From: Spinacia oleracea
Lineage: Eukaryota; Streptophyta; Magnoliopsida; Caryophyllales; Amaranthaceae
Direction: 5' to 3'
NCBI RefSeq assembly: GCF_020520425.1
Contig: NC_079492.1
Coordinates: forward strand, 69,927,671-69,991,670
Length of the DNA stretch: 64,000 nucleotides
Below the pieces are notes generated by a model. That model saw only the letters and a list, made by a program, of their open reading frames with translations, had not been told where the DNA came from and did not search any database. This document shows, piece by piece, positions 38,858-50,116 of this stretch. Positions within the stretch are counted from its first letter, which is position 1, and each line of letters opens with the position of its first letter. A program made the translations under genes and the position numbers.

Positions 38858-39424
38858 TCAAGCGGTGGGAGTCGGGACAAAAAAGGAAAAGAAAATGGGA
38901 AATGAAGGATAAATGTTGAGTTTTCTCTTTCGGAATGGGGAATGAGGGAAGGGAGTGGGAACAAAAGATTCACAAACAACTTCACTCACATCACATAAAG
39001 CACAAGAAATTTCAACATAAGATCCTTCATTCAATTCTAAAAGTTTTTGGTTGGCACATTCACTTTTTTCCTCAATTTGAATCGACTTAAGCACTTCAAG
39101 GCAAAAAGGAGAAAATAAATTTTCATCACCATCTTCAAGGCATTCACTCAAAGAGGAACGAGTACGAACAAACTCTCCGATACTCAACTCCTTAATGTCA
39201 TGCATCATAGGTGGCAATGTAGCCTTAAACTTATCTCTTCTCCACGAAACATCCTTAATAGATTCTTGCATTAGGTTAGAAATTCCCAAAAAGCCTTTTA
39301 CAACTTGTTGGGACATGACTTCAAATGCATTCAAACAAGAATCTATTCTTAGCTCTTCTTGAATTTCAAGATATTTTATGAAAAGGAGCCTCTCCAACAA
39401 TGATTTTGGAGATTCAAAATTCAA
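38858..39424 (-). CDS. Uncharacterised 188-codon ORF in gag position of the LARD-like element
   Basis: Starts at ATG 39424, about 160 bases after the primer site on the sense strand, where gag normally begins. The first ~145 residues look like a helical protein rich in E, L, S and K (opening MNFESPKSLLERLLF; later RRDKFKATLPPMMHDIKE and two C-x2-C-like cysteines near CALCDVSEVVC). The last ~25 are F/P-rich and may be read-through. There is no zinc knuckle, no aspartic-protease D-T-G and no similarity that I recognise. It could be a gag relic, a captured host segment or chance. Its position and length are the only arguments for a real protein. Confidence 0.4.
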   Translation of the reverse strand: MNFESPKSLLERLLFIKYLEIQEELRIDSCLNAFEVMSQQVVKGFLGISNLMQESIKDVSWRRDKFKATLPPMMHDIKELSIGEFVRTRSSLSECLEDGDENLFSPFCLEVLKSIQIEEKSECANQKLLELNEGSYVEISCALCDVSEVVCESFVPTPFPHSPFRKRKLNIYPSFPIFFSFFVPTPTA

Positions 39425-39586
39425 AGAGCTTAGGAAATTATCATCAAGAAAGAGAAGATCATCAAGTGAATCGACTCTTCATTTTGAGAAACAAGAGAAT
39501 TTACCATTTTTTGGTTTTTAGAGAAAAGAAAATGAAAAATGAACTAGACTAGAGAACTAGAATGAAAAATCAAACAATGATCCCAT

Positions 39587-39604
39587 TCCCCGGCAACAGC
39601 GCCA
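39587..39604 (-). other. Primer binding site (tRNA-Asp) of the LARD-like element
   Basis: Minus strand TGGCGCTGTTGCCGGGGA matches the known plant tRNA-Asp 3' end complement except at one base. Confidence 0.85.
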
Positions 39605-39607
39605 TTT

Positions 39608-41645
39608 TTATAAGGTGTTTTTCCGTCGTTGAATAGAAATTCACCTCACCAAACAAAATTTATAAAACACCTAACTAACCGGCTATATGGACTATAGCAG
39701 CAGTATAGGGATCGTCCCATAGGAATGGATATGTTTGACTATTCAATCTATGCGTTCACAAGCTAGTTCGAATCAAATTTGAGTTTTTGAATTAATCTAA
39801 TCAAAGCTAGAAATGCAAACAAATAAAGAAATTCTAGAGGATTCGGGAATCGGCGATGGAAATCGAATCAAAGAAATAACAAGGTCAAGACATTCATGAA
39901 TATGCAACGACATAGCACATAGGGGAATGAAACCAAATCACGTGCTCGCCACCTCTCGGATGGAGCACGCGAAGAAACCTAGCCTATGGAAGAGCTTTCG
40001 CCTAATCCTAAACTAGATAAGCTTGCATATAATAGGAACAATCATTCGCTTGCACAAATTAGGCTCACAATGTCTTGCCAAACGTAATCATACATTCTAA
40101 TCTAATCCAATCAAATAGCACTCGCGACTACTACTCAACTAGTCATGGATGTCCTATCACTAAATCACATTTTATCACAACATCAATCATGAATTTTCCC
40201 TAAATTTCTCCAAATTCAATGCCAAAGCTTCATCCCTAACCTCTAGACTAAACTACTCAATTAGCATGATTAACATCAACATTAAACTAACATTAATCCT
40301 AATCATGAAACTAATTGAATTAATTAAGCTACTTGAAACAACAAAATTCAGAAAATTCAAACCACAAAAATTGGGGAAAAATCAATGAAATTCAAAATAT
40401 CAAACTAATCCTAGAATTCAAGCATGAAATCAAAGCATAAACGAAATTAGTGAAGCAATTAAAGAATTAAAGAACAAATCAAAAAGAAAAGTAGAATTAT
40501 ACCTTGAATTGAAGAATTAGCATCAAACTTGAAGAACAAAATAAAGAACAAAGATCAAAAGAAATAGAAAAGAAATCTGAAAATTAAAGATTGAATTGAA
40601 TTTAGAATCAAGAATTTGGGGCTAAAAATCCTTAATCCTAATCTCTAATCAAAGCCCTAAACTAATTATAGAGAGAGAATTCTAAGCTAAGCCTAAGAAA
40701 AATGAAAATTACGTAATGAAAGCCTAATGAAGCCTCGCTGCGATTTAAGTTCTTATAGCATCAGCGCGTAGCCGTGTTCGATCACACAACAAGGTATGTT
40801 TGGTCGCACAAGAGCTGTGTGGTCGAATCTGAAATCGTGTGCGGTCGTTTACCAAATTCGGGGCATTCTGTTTCTAAACTGCAGTCTTGTTCGACCGCAC
40901 AGGCATGGCCATTCGATCGCACACAAAGGATTCGAGCGCACATAATCCATTCGATCGCACAGACTGCTCATTTCTAGTTCTGCGCGTGCTACACTGCTTG
41001 GCTTCTGTTCTGCGTGTTCTGCTGGGTCTGGGCTGCGTGTTCTTGCTGCACTGCTTTGCTGCCTTGTTGTGGTTGTGTAGAGCTGCTGTCAAGGCTCTCA
41101 AAGTGAGCACAAAGCTGTTGCAAAGAGCTTGGAAATGGCTGCAACGAAGCTGAATGCACGCCACTTGCGTGCCTTGTTGCTGTGTGTGCACGAGTGTAGC
41201 TGCTGGGGTTGCTTTGCCTTGGTTCGTGTGGCTGCACTTGCAAGGCTCGTGTGATATACACACACACAAGGCTTTGTCGCTTCACATGCAAAGAATCGTA
41301 TAGCAAGTTATCAAATCGCAAAGCACGTTATTAAAAATCGAACATCGTATTGATAATCCGTATCGCATTTTTACAAATTGTAAAATCATTTTAAACATCG
41401 TCAAGCATAATGACACAATATTAACACGTCAATAGTCGAAACGACCCTTACACAATGAGAATGCGCACAAAAGGCACGTTTAAAGCAAAAACGACTAAAA
41501 TATGCGCAAAACGAGAAAATATTACGATTAATGCAAAAATGCGATAAACGAACTAAAAACGATAAAACTAAGCAAAAATGATAATAAAATGCTAATAAAA
41601 TGAACTAAAATCTTAAGCTAAGAGCGACATAAATGTCGCTCATCA
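39608..41645 (-). repeat. 5' LTR of the LARD-like element
   Basis: 2038 bp, homologous to 34351-36373 with scattered substitutions and small indels. Ends GCTCATCA at 41645, before the duplication CCACT (41646-41650). Confidence 0.88.
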
Positions 41646-41783
41646 CCACTCTAAACCCTTCAAATCTGGATCCTTTAGCCAAGGCCTCAACCTCTTGTTT
41701 TGTCCTTTCTTTACCACCCGGGTTGTGAGCCAACATGATAGCATCCACGTGGAAGACGGTCCTTGTAGTGAGTGAAGTTGTTC
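41646..41783 (-). pseudogene. O-methyltransferase (COMT-type) terminal exon, interrupted
   Basis: Minus strand encodes [20 protein letters not shown], then PGG, KERT, EALAKG and FEGFRV. This is the C-terminal segment of plant S-adenosylmethionine-dependent O-methyltransferases of the caffeic-acid/flavonoid class, where the [15 protein letters not shown] stretch lies next to the substrate pocket. Such enzymes methylate phenolics in the cytosol. A possible splice acceptor, GGACAG, sits near 41785. The LARD-like element inserted in the valine codon, and the remaining codons lie at 34311-34350. The SAM-binding and catalytic His parts are not seen upstream, so only a gene end is present. It may be a fragment carried by the adjoining CACTA element or a broken host gene. 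Confidence 0.7.
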
Positions 41784-42367
41784 TGTCCATATAAATAGTT
41801 CAGCATATTATTATTGTAAATCAATTCCAACTAGGAACGTACTACTGTGTAACACAAACTTAAGACTCCTGCTACTGCTATACTACTACTGCTGCTAGGA
41901 TACTACTAGACTATTGTTGTTGCTAGAATACTACTCTAATTAGGATATTATTACAATACGCCTAATTTATCGTAACAAATTTACTGCTTTCAGAAAGTCT
42001 TAAGTGAACACTAAAAAACTGAACTTTCTACCAGTATTCAAGCTTAAATATAGGTCCTTAAGATCAGAATGCAAGAATTTTCTCACTTTGAATCAAAAAG
42101 TCATATCAGTTTCTGCCAACTTTGCCATTATAACAGGCTTAGTGCTATTAAAACAGGCTTAAGTTTTCCTGACAGGATTATAATAAGCTTGTAGGATAAA
42201 TAGTGAATGATCGATACAATGACATTGAATCCAATGTGCTGCAGAAATCAGTCAGATAACAAACATTTCATAGACTAATAGGAGCTGCAAAAGTTCGGTT
42301 CTTTTATGTATATATATTCCACAATTTGTTTGCTCATGATGTGCTTTTTATCTTTTCTTTCTCTTAG
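41784..42367. other. Non-coding stretch left of the CACTA gene
   Basis: Contains a CTA/CTG-rich tract (41877-41950) and otherwise AT-rich sequence. I could not find a CACTA left terminus (CACTACTACAAAA) or further O-methyltransferase exons here. Confidence 0.4.
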
Positions 42368-43819
42368 GTGCTAAAAAGAAAGGTCGTGGACCGACTAATA
42401 TGTTTGATGTCCATGCTCGCAAATTTGAAGCCCGTGTTCCTATCTATTGTAATGACAAAGGACAACCTATTGGTCCAGAAAAAGATAGGAAATAGCTTAC
42501 TCGGTTCTTAGGAACTATTGCTCATGACTACAATTGGGCCCTTTTAACTTACACAAATTGGCAAAAAGTTCCAAACAAGGACAAAATATGGGAGTATGTG
42601 AAAGTGAGTGTTATTTATTTTATGTGTTATTTTGATTAATTTTTTTATTTTTGTATTAATACATCACTAACTTTTTATTTAGAGAAAGTACATCCTTCCA
42701 CCTGAATCTGAACAGTGGGTATATGAAACCCTTGATCAATCTTGGAGAGGATTCAAATGTAGGCTTAAAAAGCTACATTATTATGCATATGGAAGCTATG
42801 AGGAGAGATTGGAACATCCGCCGGAGGGAGTGCCTGAAGCACATTTCAAAACACTTCTAGCTTATTGGGAGACTAATGCAGCAAAGGTAGGTTTGAGAAT
42901 AATATATTCTTATGATTTTTAATTGTTTACATGTCTAATATATATTTTTTTCTGTTAGAAAACAAGTTTGCAGAATTCGGAAAATCGCAACAAGCAAGAC
43001 AATATGCACACAGTTGGTCCGGTGTCATTTGCCATGCGTTATGACAAGATGGTTTGAGATACATACCATATTTAGCTTAATAAATCTTTACATTGACTAT
43101 GGAATGAAATACATATTTCATCCCGTTTTTTTCATTGTTATCTCAGTTGCGTGAAAATGGTAAGGCACCATCAAAAAGAGAGATGTTTGAAGAGACTCGT
43201 CGTCGAAAAGAAGGAAAAGTATATGATCGACCTTATGATGATACGCAAAAGAAGATAGTATGTATTTTGTTATTCTTGTATTATGATTATTTATTTTATT
43301 GATCTGATTACTTTATTTAAGCTTACTAACCATGTATTTTAATATATGTAGCAAGCCATGCGGGAACTGGAGGCATTACAAGCTGATCAGAATAGTGAAT
43401 CTCATAAGGATTCATTTGATGAAGTGATGGGAAATGCACCAGGTTCAAAAAGACTACATGGACTAGGTGTGTCCCGTAAGATGCAAAAAGATATAGAATC
43501 AAGTACATCTTTAATATTGCCAGACGAGGTCATGGACTCTATCAAAAAAGCAGTAACTGAAGACGTGCAAAAGGACATGATCACTCAAAGAGAGGAATTT
43601 GCAAAGGAAAGAGAATCTCATGCTGCTAAAATGGAAAGAATGTCAAAGGAATTTGAGTCCCAAGCCTCAAAATTACAAAATATGATCAAGGAACCAGAAG
43701 AACCTGAAACTCTTGATTCAATCGCTGCTTCACTTGGACGACTGCGGAAAAAGGACCCTAGCTTGACTGCAGAAAAGATTGCAGCACTTTTGGTATCTAC
43801 CCTTTCAAGTGATGCGTAA
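42368..43819 (+). pseudogene. CACTA-family transposon gene (Ptta/En/Spm type, PF03004-like), five exons
   Basis: Exons 42368-42603, 42683-42886, 42959-43051, 43147-43257 and 43352-43819, each with AG before and GT after; stop TAA at 43817. Family hallmarks: KKGRGPTNMFD, the GQPIGP stretch, LTYTNWQKVP, W...FKCRLKK, the NR-K...H..G..SFA block in exon 3, and a coiled-coil tail rich in E/K/M (exon 5, about residues 60-125 of it). In CACTA elements this second gene encodes a DNA-binding partner that recognises subterminal repeats, while the catalytic transposase is another gene, not seen here. An in-frame TAG at 42493-42495 and the missing start exon make it a pseudogene unless bypassed. Confidence 0.8.
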
Positions 43820-45089
43820 ATAATTTCTACATACCATTCTCTTTATTGGTCATGGTTACATATAGGTATGTTTTATAAGCTTCTTTACTTATTTTGTTAT
43901 ACGTTGATTTAGAATTATGATGTTTGATGCTTGTGAAATTGCGGTGTTTGATGATTGTGAGCTTTTGGTGTTTGATAATTGTTGAATTATGCTGTTAGAT
44001 GATTGTGAAAATAATGATATAATTAGGTGGTAAGTCCATAATTAGGCAGGTCTTAATTGTGGATTGTGCTTGCCTTGTGTGTAGCTGTTCTGTTTCCAAT
44101 TAGCAGATTCTGATCTGTTTAGGGTTTAGGGTTTTCAGCTGTTCTGTTTACATTTGTGTCCATAATTAGTAGCTATTCTGTTTCCGCAAGGTGGTTCCTG
44201 TGTTCAGGCAGTGTTGCAGCAAGTTCTTTTGGACTGATCGGTTTTCAGCTGTGTGTGGTTTTCAGCTGTTGTATTGCCTGTGACTTATGAATGTGTCTGT
44301 CTGTGTGTGGTTTTCAGCTGCTGTACTCCAGTTTCAAAGATCAGAAACACATGTTTTCTGTGCGAAATGTTAGATCTTGGTCATGAGTTTGCTAGTCCAA
44401 CAGTGATTCCGTATTCCGTCACTATGGCAGAAGTGGCTGGTAATAAATTTTAACTAGGGTGTAGTACTTAAACAACCAAGTTTGATTGTTCTTGCTAGTT
44501 TTCCTTGTATACTGAAATATCTGATAGGGAGAGTTGATAACAGACCTGAATATATAAGGTCTTGCTACTAAATATGGTAATATTGAATCAACCAGACCTG
44601 GATTACTATCTAGTCACATAATTCTAAAAATAGCACCTAGAACCCAAAATGATACTCAATTCCTTCCACCATTTCCAGAGTTATCACAGAGTTATATAAC
44701 AGACCTTCCACCATTTCCAGAGTTATCACCTCCGGGTTTTCTTTCTTTTGTGAAAAGAGTGGGACTTTCGAGCTAATGAGAGCTACTGGCAAGAAGCCAA
44801 TTAGGGACTTGATTCTCATTCATAGGTTAATAGGTACTCTTCATATACTATAACCTATTTCTGCAACCAAAATCACCACCCATGATAACAGCAAAATGAT
44901 TTTTCCTATTAGATGTACAAGTGGAAATAAAGTCAAACCATAATCCTGGACCAAATAACAGCAGACTGCAAAATGAAAATTTTATGTCCATCTTTTTTGG
45001 ATTTCTCTGCTCACACGTACTACACATTTGACATCACACTGAAACCCTCTCTTCCTGTCTTTTTATGCACTTGCCAACGAAAAAACTAC
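43820..45089. other. Unassigned internal CACTA sequence
   Basis: T-rich plus-strand sequence with repeated 'ttttcagctg' words (44240-44330). A 26-bp direct repeat, CCTTCCACCATTTCCAGAG-type, is at 44665 and 44703. No gene is recognised; short ORFs are not supported. Confidence 0.4.
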
Positions 45090-45200
45090 AGGAAGAGGCA
45101 AGCCTTCATGGTAGTTAGTGTCATCACCCTTTGTTGAAAGGTAATCAACAAAGTGGGTGATGAGCAGAGGACCTATATATGATGCAATGATATTAGCCCC
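45090..45200 (-). pseudogene. ABCC-type transporter exon fragment (transmembrane domain 1)
   Basis: Minus strand, preceded by acceptor CATCCAG and ending before GTAG. Reads ANIIASYIGPLLITHFVDYL followed by TKGDDTNYHEG, matching the first transmembrane helices of plant ABCC (MRP) proteins, which have (N)..ASY(V/I)GP.LI..FV(D/E)(Y/F)L. These pumps move glutathione conjugates and anions across vacuolar or plasma membranes. Most of the first transmembrane domain and both ATP-binding domains are absent, so it is an exon relic. Confidence 0.65.
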
Positions 45201-46164
45201 TGGATGAAAATTTAAGTAGAGTCTTAAAAACAGAACAACGTGAAAATACATATCAAGACAACAGAGAAGCCTAAATAATACCAGCTAATACTCTTATTAA
45301 GTATTAGAAAAGACAACTGCAATGTTCAAATATGAAAACCTTTACAACATTTCTCTGTTGACATGTTCAACAGAAAAGCAAGAAAGGCGTAGGATTTCTA
45401 GTGACTGTATGAAGTTTCTAAAAGAGTATCTCAATTCTCAAATGGTGTTTTGACAGATAGAAAGTTGTAGCCTGTAGGAAGCCTTTTGATTAGTTACCCA
45501 ACACACTAAACATAATCTCTCCAAAATGAAAAAGGGAGGCCAGTTAAGAATCTCAAAGATAGAGATATCTTGCCCAAATGTCTGTGTTTTTTAGTTTTAC
45601 TTTACTCATTTACTGCAATTGACCGATAACAGTGACAGGGCTCCCTGAAATTGCCAGGTTGGAAAATAATTTGGATTGCTGTTCAACTCGAAAAATCTTT
45701 GTCACACATTTTCCAGCGGTCCTTATGTGCTGAGTGGTCAGCTTTCACTTCGTATGGCTTGTATCTATTGAAGTGACAATTAACTTAAATAAGCTTCTTC
45801 TCTCATGAGGAGTTAGATTTGTAGCAGAACATAGTCATAAAACTGCATGAGTATCACACTTTGTGCTCTAATTTTGCATAAATCTTCAAAGCCAGATCCT
45901 CAAAAAGAGAAAAAAAAGGTAGTAACCTCACGGGCTCTGAAAATGATGGCTCTATACTCTGCTTAAGTATTAGAAAAGACAACTGCAATTTGTGGGGATA
46001 TTATTAAAACTGCTTTAAGTATGAATAATGTATGTGTTATTAAATGTAGTAGAGATAGGGTTAGGAGGGCACACTCTCTTGCTGCCATGGCAAGAAGGGG
46101 TGGAAACTAAGATTTTTTTTCTGTGGTTTGTTAGTTTGTACCTACTGCCAAAAAAAAAAAAACA

Positions 46165-46381
46165 CAGGTGATGCATTCTCTGCAGTTTCTGATTGAGGTA
46201 CGGATGGGATATCAGCTAATACAAGCTGCTGAATCCTAGTAAGTGTAAAAAGTGGATTTAGCCATGAAAACGTGATTTTACTCCAAACACCACAGTTTCC
46301 AAAATCAGATAACTTCTTAGTACTACTATCTTGTTCAGGAGGCAATAATGGTTGCTCGAGTTCATGTTCATAACTCCTCAA
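46165..46381 (-). pseudogene. ABCC-type transporter N-terminal exon fragment
   Basis: Minus strand from ATG 46381: ELEQPLLPPEQ, then GVWSKITFSWLNPLFTLTRI, then DIPSVPQSETAENAS. This is the linker just before transmembrane domain 1 of plant ABCC transporters (PLL...G..SK.TFSWLNPL...G....L...DIP). In full-length ABCC3/8-like proteins it lies some 200 residues in, after a first membrane domain that is missing. A poly-T tract follows at the 3' side. With the exon at 45090-45200 it has the correct order and strand, so both come from one captured or decayed gene. Confidence 0.7.
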
Positions 46382-46839
46382 ACTACAACCATTCTCCCCA
46401 TTGAAGCATAAGAAAAGTGACTATTTATATTGACTGTTTTTTTTTTTGTTTACAGGGTGGTAATTAACAAGATCAGCTCAAGTTCATTTTCATAACTCAT
46501 ATTATATTGACTGTTTTTTTTTGTTTACAGGGTGGTAGATAGAATTGAAGGAGAATGGTAGATAAAAGGATGGCAAGAAGGGCATAGATTGAAGTTTTTT
46601 TGGACTGATTTTTGGACAAATAAATTAAATACTAGATAGCTTTTAGATTGCTGGAACCATTAGTTATTTTTCGAGATTCATTAGTTTTCTAATTGATGTA
46701 TTTATAAATTAACTATTCTTTTTGTTATTAGAATGATTGTTATGGATATTTTATTTTAATAATAAGTAGAACTTAATTTCAAATAAATGTTTTCTATTTG
46801 TAGTAGTTGGATATTTTGGTATAATATTTTCACTCTAAT
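46382..46839. other. Non-coding CACTA interior
   Basis: Two copies of 'gactgtttttttttgtttacagggtggta' type sequence (46432 and 46510) form a direct repeat of about 60 bp. No gene. Confidence 0.4.
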
Positions 46840-47410
46840 GAGCTACTAAATAAACGCGTATGAAACTGTTGCTATAAGCTCACATTAAAATGTCGCAATA
46901 GATGTATCAAGAAACGTTGCTAAAGACTCACAAAAAATGTCGCAATAGTGTAGCAAGAAACGTTGCTATAGACGCATGTAAAAGTGTTGCAATAGCGATA
47001 TCAAGAAATGTTGCTATAGACTTCAAATGTGTTGCAATATTAGAGCAATAAACGTTGCTATAGACTATTGATAGTGCTGCTTTAGATAATAAAAGTGTTA
47101 GCCTAGACACTAAAACTGTTGCTTAAAATCCTAAATAATCGTTACTAAAACATAATAATTGTTGCCTTAGATATAATAAAACTGTTGCCAAAGGTTAAAA
47201 GTCGTTGCCTAAGAAAAGCGTTGCTAATGATAACTATGGCAACAGTTTTTATAATGTGTTGCCTAAGGCATCACAACTGTTGCCATAGAGTTATAGCAGC
47301 GCCACCTATTGGAAACGCCATATAAACTGTTGCTATAGGTCTATGGCAACATTCAATGGATCTTTGCCAACACATTTAGGCCGTTGCTATAGCCCTATTT
47401 TGTAGTAGTG
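46840..47410 (+). repeat. CACTA subterminal repeat array and terminal inverted repeat
   Basis: Around 18 degenerate copies of (C/T)GTTGC(T)ATAGAC-like motifs, some inverted near the end (GGCAACAG), leading to the terminal ...TTTTGTAGTAGTG. In CACTA elements such repeats bind the element's DNA-binding protein. Confidence 0.8.
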
Positions 47411-47806
47411 GTAGACTGTAATACCTCAAATTTTTCGTAAATTATAAATATATTTTATTGTATTTATAAAGATTTTTATGAATTTAATTGCATTTAATGT
47501 GATTTAAATGTATTCTATTTTTAAATAACTTAACTATTAATTGTTTACGAAAACCGAATATTTATGAAATAAATTTAACGAATTAATTTATTCTGGAATT
47601 GTTGGGTCGTATTTTGAAAACTATTTTAATTCTAATCCAAGCCCAATCCAACTATGTTGGCCAACCCAACAAGGCTTGCAATAAACTAATCTCAATTAAA
47701 CCCGTTAGCAAGCCCAACTCAAAACCCTAAAACCTAGCCCATGAGGGAAGGAAAAGCTATAAATACAACCCTTCCTCTCATTAATCCCCACATTAAATTC
47801 AGAATT

Positions 47807-47810
47807 TCTC

Positions 47811-47871
<61 letters not shown>
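47807..47871. repeat. (CT)n microsatellite inside LTR copy B
   Basis: About 65 bp of CT repeats, at the same place as in copy A. Confidence 0.95.
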
Positions 47872-47872
<1 letters not shown>

Positions 47873-49553
47873 CTCTCCTCTCCTTTCGGCTGTTTCTCTC
47901 TCCTCTTGCCCCTTGCCTTCGGCCGCAAGCAAGCAAGCACCGAGTGCCTTGCTCGCTGCCTAGCCCGTGCACACCCGCGCATCTCCGTAGCCGTGCCCGC
48001 GCAGCCCCGCACACATCGTGCTGCTGCCTAGCCTCGCACCTCGCCCTCGTATCTCTCGCGTAGCCCGCACACACCGTGCACTGCTGCCTACCTCTCGCCC
48101 TCTCCTCTCGCATCCTCTCTCTCGTCACTCTCGCACACACACGCACACGTTGCCGTGTGCTGCTGATGTGTTGTGCCCAGCGCCCAGCGCCAAGTGCTCG
48201 CCCCTGCTCGCCCAAGCGTTGCCCGCGTGCCTTGCGCACTGTGCTGTGACGAGGCTATGTGCTCGTGCGCCCCTGCAGAGTGCCCTGCTGCTTTGTGCTC
48301 GCTGCCCACACGCAACACAACCGTGTTGTATGGGTTGTTGTTGTTGATCGATTTCCATACTCCGTATACTCTTAACTCTTTTTCTAAATTCCGTTTTTAA
48401 ATTATTAAATTATTATTATTGTTTTGGATCATTTAAACAGCTGGGGACGGTTGTGAACACCGTATTTTAATGTTTTCGTATTTGAATTCATGAGATTGAT
48501 TTTAAATATACCAACTATTATTTTCAGATTTAATATTTAATTAAAGTGTCAATTTTTATGGTCAAAACATGGTTTTAATGATAACCTGTTGATAGTGTTT
48601 TAATTCCAACTATTTGAACGATTGATTCACATAATTTAATGACGATTTATATTATGGGAATCCAACTTAATTTTCAGATTTGATAGAAGGCCATAAAGTG
48701 TTGATTTTTAATGATTTTAAAGGCCAAAAGTCAATGTTTTTGTACTAGGACTTTAATTGATCAATTGTGACTATTAAATTGTTAAAGAACAATTATTTTC
48801 TAATTGAAACAAAGGTTTTAGAATCTCAAATAGTTGCTGAAAATTTAGTAAACATGAATAAAATTAAGTTTCTCCATTGTGTTTATAGAAGGTGATTTCT
48901 AGCTTTGAGTCGTGATTTGCACAGTGGCCCTCGTACTTAGGTATTCCAGGTACGTACATGACTAGGGTGACCACCTATCCCATGAGGACTTTATGATGTG
49001 TATTGATTGTGAATCATGTGAACTTAATGTGTTGAGAATTCATGTTTGATGTGTGAACAAGCATGTTGTGAATTATTATTGAATCCATGAATTCTTTGTG
49101 AACAATCATGTTATGGACTTTTATAATCTTTAAATTATGTCAAGCATGTTGTTCAAGTTATTATGCATGTATGAGTGTTTTGCATGCAAGTTATTATGAT
49201 TATGCTATTGTATAGGATGTTTAGCATACTTTGAGCCTAGTGGATTTGCCTTAGTGCATCGTTTATTCTACCGCCGAGTAGAATACATTTAAGAGGTTTA
49301 TGTGAATTGAACTAAGGACTATTCGTGCTAAGGGAACACCCCGCTTGTTAACAGGCAATATCGGGTTATCTTAAACAGTGCTTTGAGAAGGAACAATGGG
49401 AGTAATTTCACTTGAGTCCTATGTTTGATCACAAGTCCTAAAGGATTAAAATGAAGTGTCTTTGTTTAATTGTTTAATTGCTTGCATGTTGTGCTCTGTG
49501 TTGAGTCTTGAGTCACCTTGAACATAACATACTAATTAACGTAAAGTGTAACC

Positions 49554-50116
49554 TAGGGATGGTAGTGGGTAATGGACCCGACCCGGATCCGTGGATCCAG
49601 ATCCTTTTTCAGCGGATCTGGATCCACAATTTTTGGACCCGGCGGATCCGGGTAGGATCTGGATCCTTTGTTTTAAAAACGGATCTGGATCAGGTCCTAA
49701 GTCATTACCCGTATCCGGATCCGTTTACCCGTTTATATAAAAAAATATATTAAAATATAAAAATAAAGACTTAAGAATTGTAGCATTATTGAAGTTTGTT
49801 GAACTTTTAATATTATTTTTGTTGGATTTGTTAAATTTGATTTTTAGTGAATACTTGTATTTACAAATAACGTTGTTATTGAAGTTTTATTAAACTATGT
49901 TTTAAGGTTAAAATGAAAATTAGGGTCGTTTGATGAAAAAATTAGTTAGGATCCGTTTTGGGTCCGTTTTGGACCCGGATCCGCAGGATCCGTCGAATCT
50001 GGATCTTCAATTTCATTACCCAGCGGATCCGGGTAGGATCTGGATCATTGCCTAAAAATGGATCTAGATATGGATCCTAGAAGATCCGGTCCGGATCCTA
50101 CCCGTTGTCATCCTTA
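49554..50116. mobile_element. hAT-type MITE rich in GGATCC motifs
   Basis: 563 bp inserted in LTR copy B and absent from copy A at the same point. Ends TAGGGATGG...CATCCTTA, flanked by an 8-bp duplication with one mismatch (GTGTAACC 49546-49553, GTGTAATC 50117-50124), the hAT hallmark. Both ends carry dense GGATCC/GGATCTGGATCC words; the middle is AT-rich. No transposase. Confidence 0.85.

Larger units (their letters stand above)
34351..41645 (-). mobile_element. Large non-autonomous LTR retrotransposon (LARD-like)
   Basis: Two ~2.0-kb LTRs (34351-36373 and 39608-41645) enclose 3.2 kb without any gag-pol homology. Minus-strand order: LTR, primer site TGGCGCTGTTGCCGGGGA (complement of a tRNA-Asp 3' end, one mismatch), internal region, polypurine tract AGCTTGGGGGAG, LTR. 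Flanks TCACT and CCACT form a 5-bp duplication with one mismatch. Lacking its own enzymes, it must have been mobilised by an autonomous gypsy relative. One 188-codon ORF sits in the gag position. Confidence 0.85.
41784..47410 (+). mobile_element. CACTA (En/Spm) transposon, right part
   Basis: The right end at 47410 reads, as reverse complement, CACTACTACAAAATAGGG, the CACTA terminal signature. About 550 bp of subterminal repeats precede it, and a CACTA-family gene lies at 42368-43819. The left terminus was not found, so the start given is only the limit of what I can attribute. The sequence after the end (GTA) would be the 3-bp target duplication. Host-gene pieces at 45090-46381 lie inside it. 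Confidence 0.75.

Noticed and set aside
44637..44819. 60-codon minus-strand ORF near the ABCC exons
   Set aside because: Contains a 26-bp direct repeat read twice (VITLEMVEG); no ABCC match.
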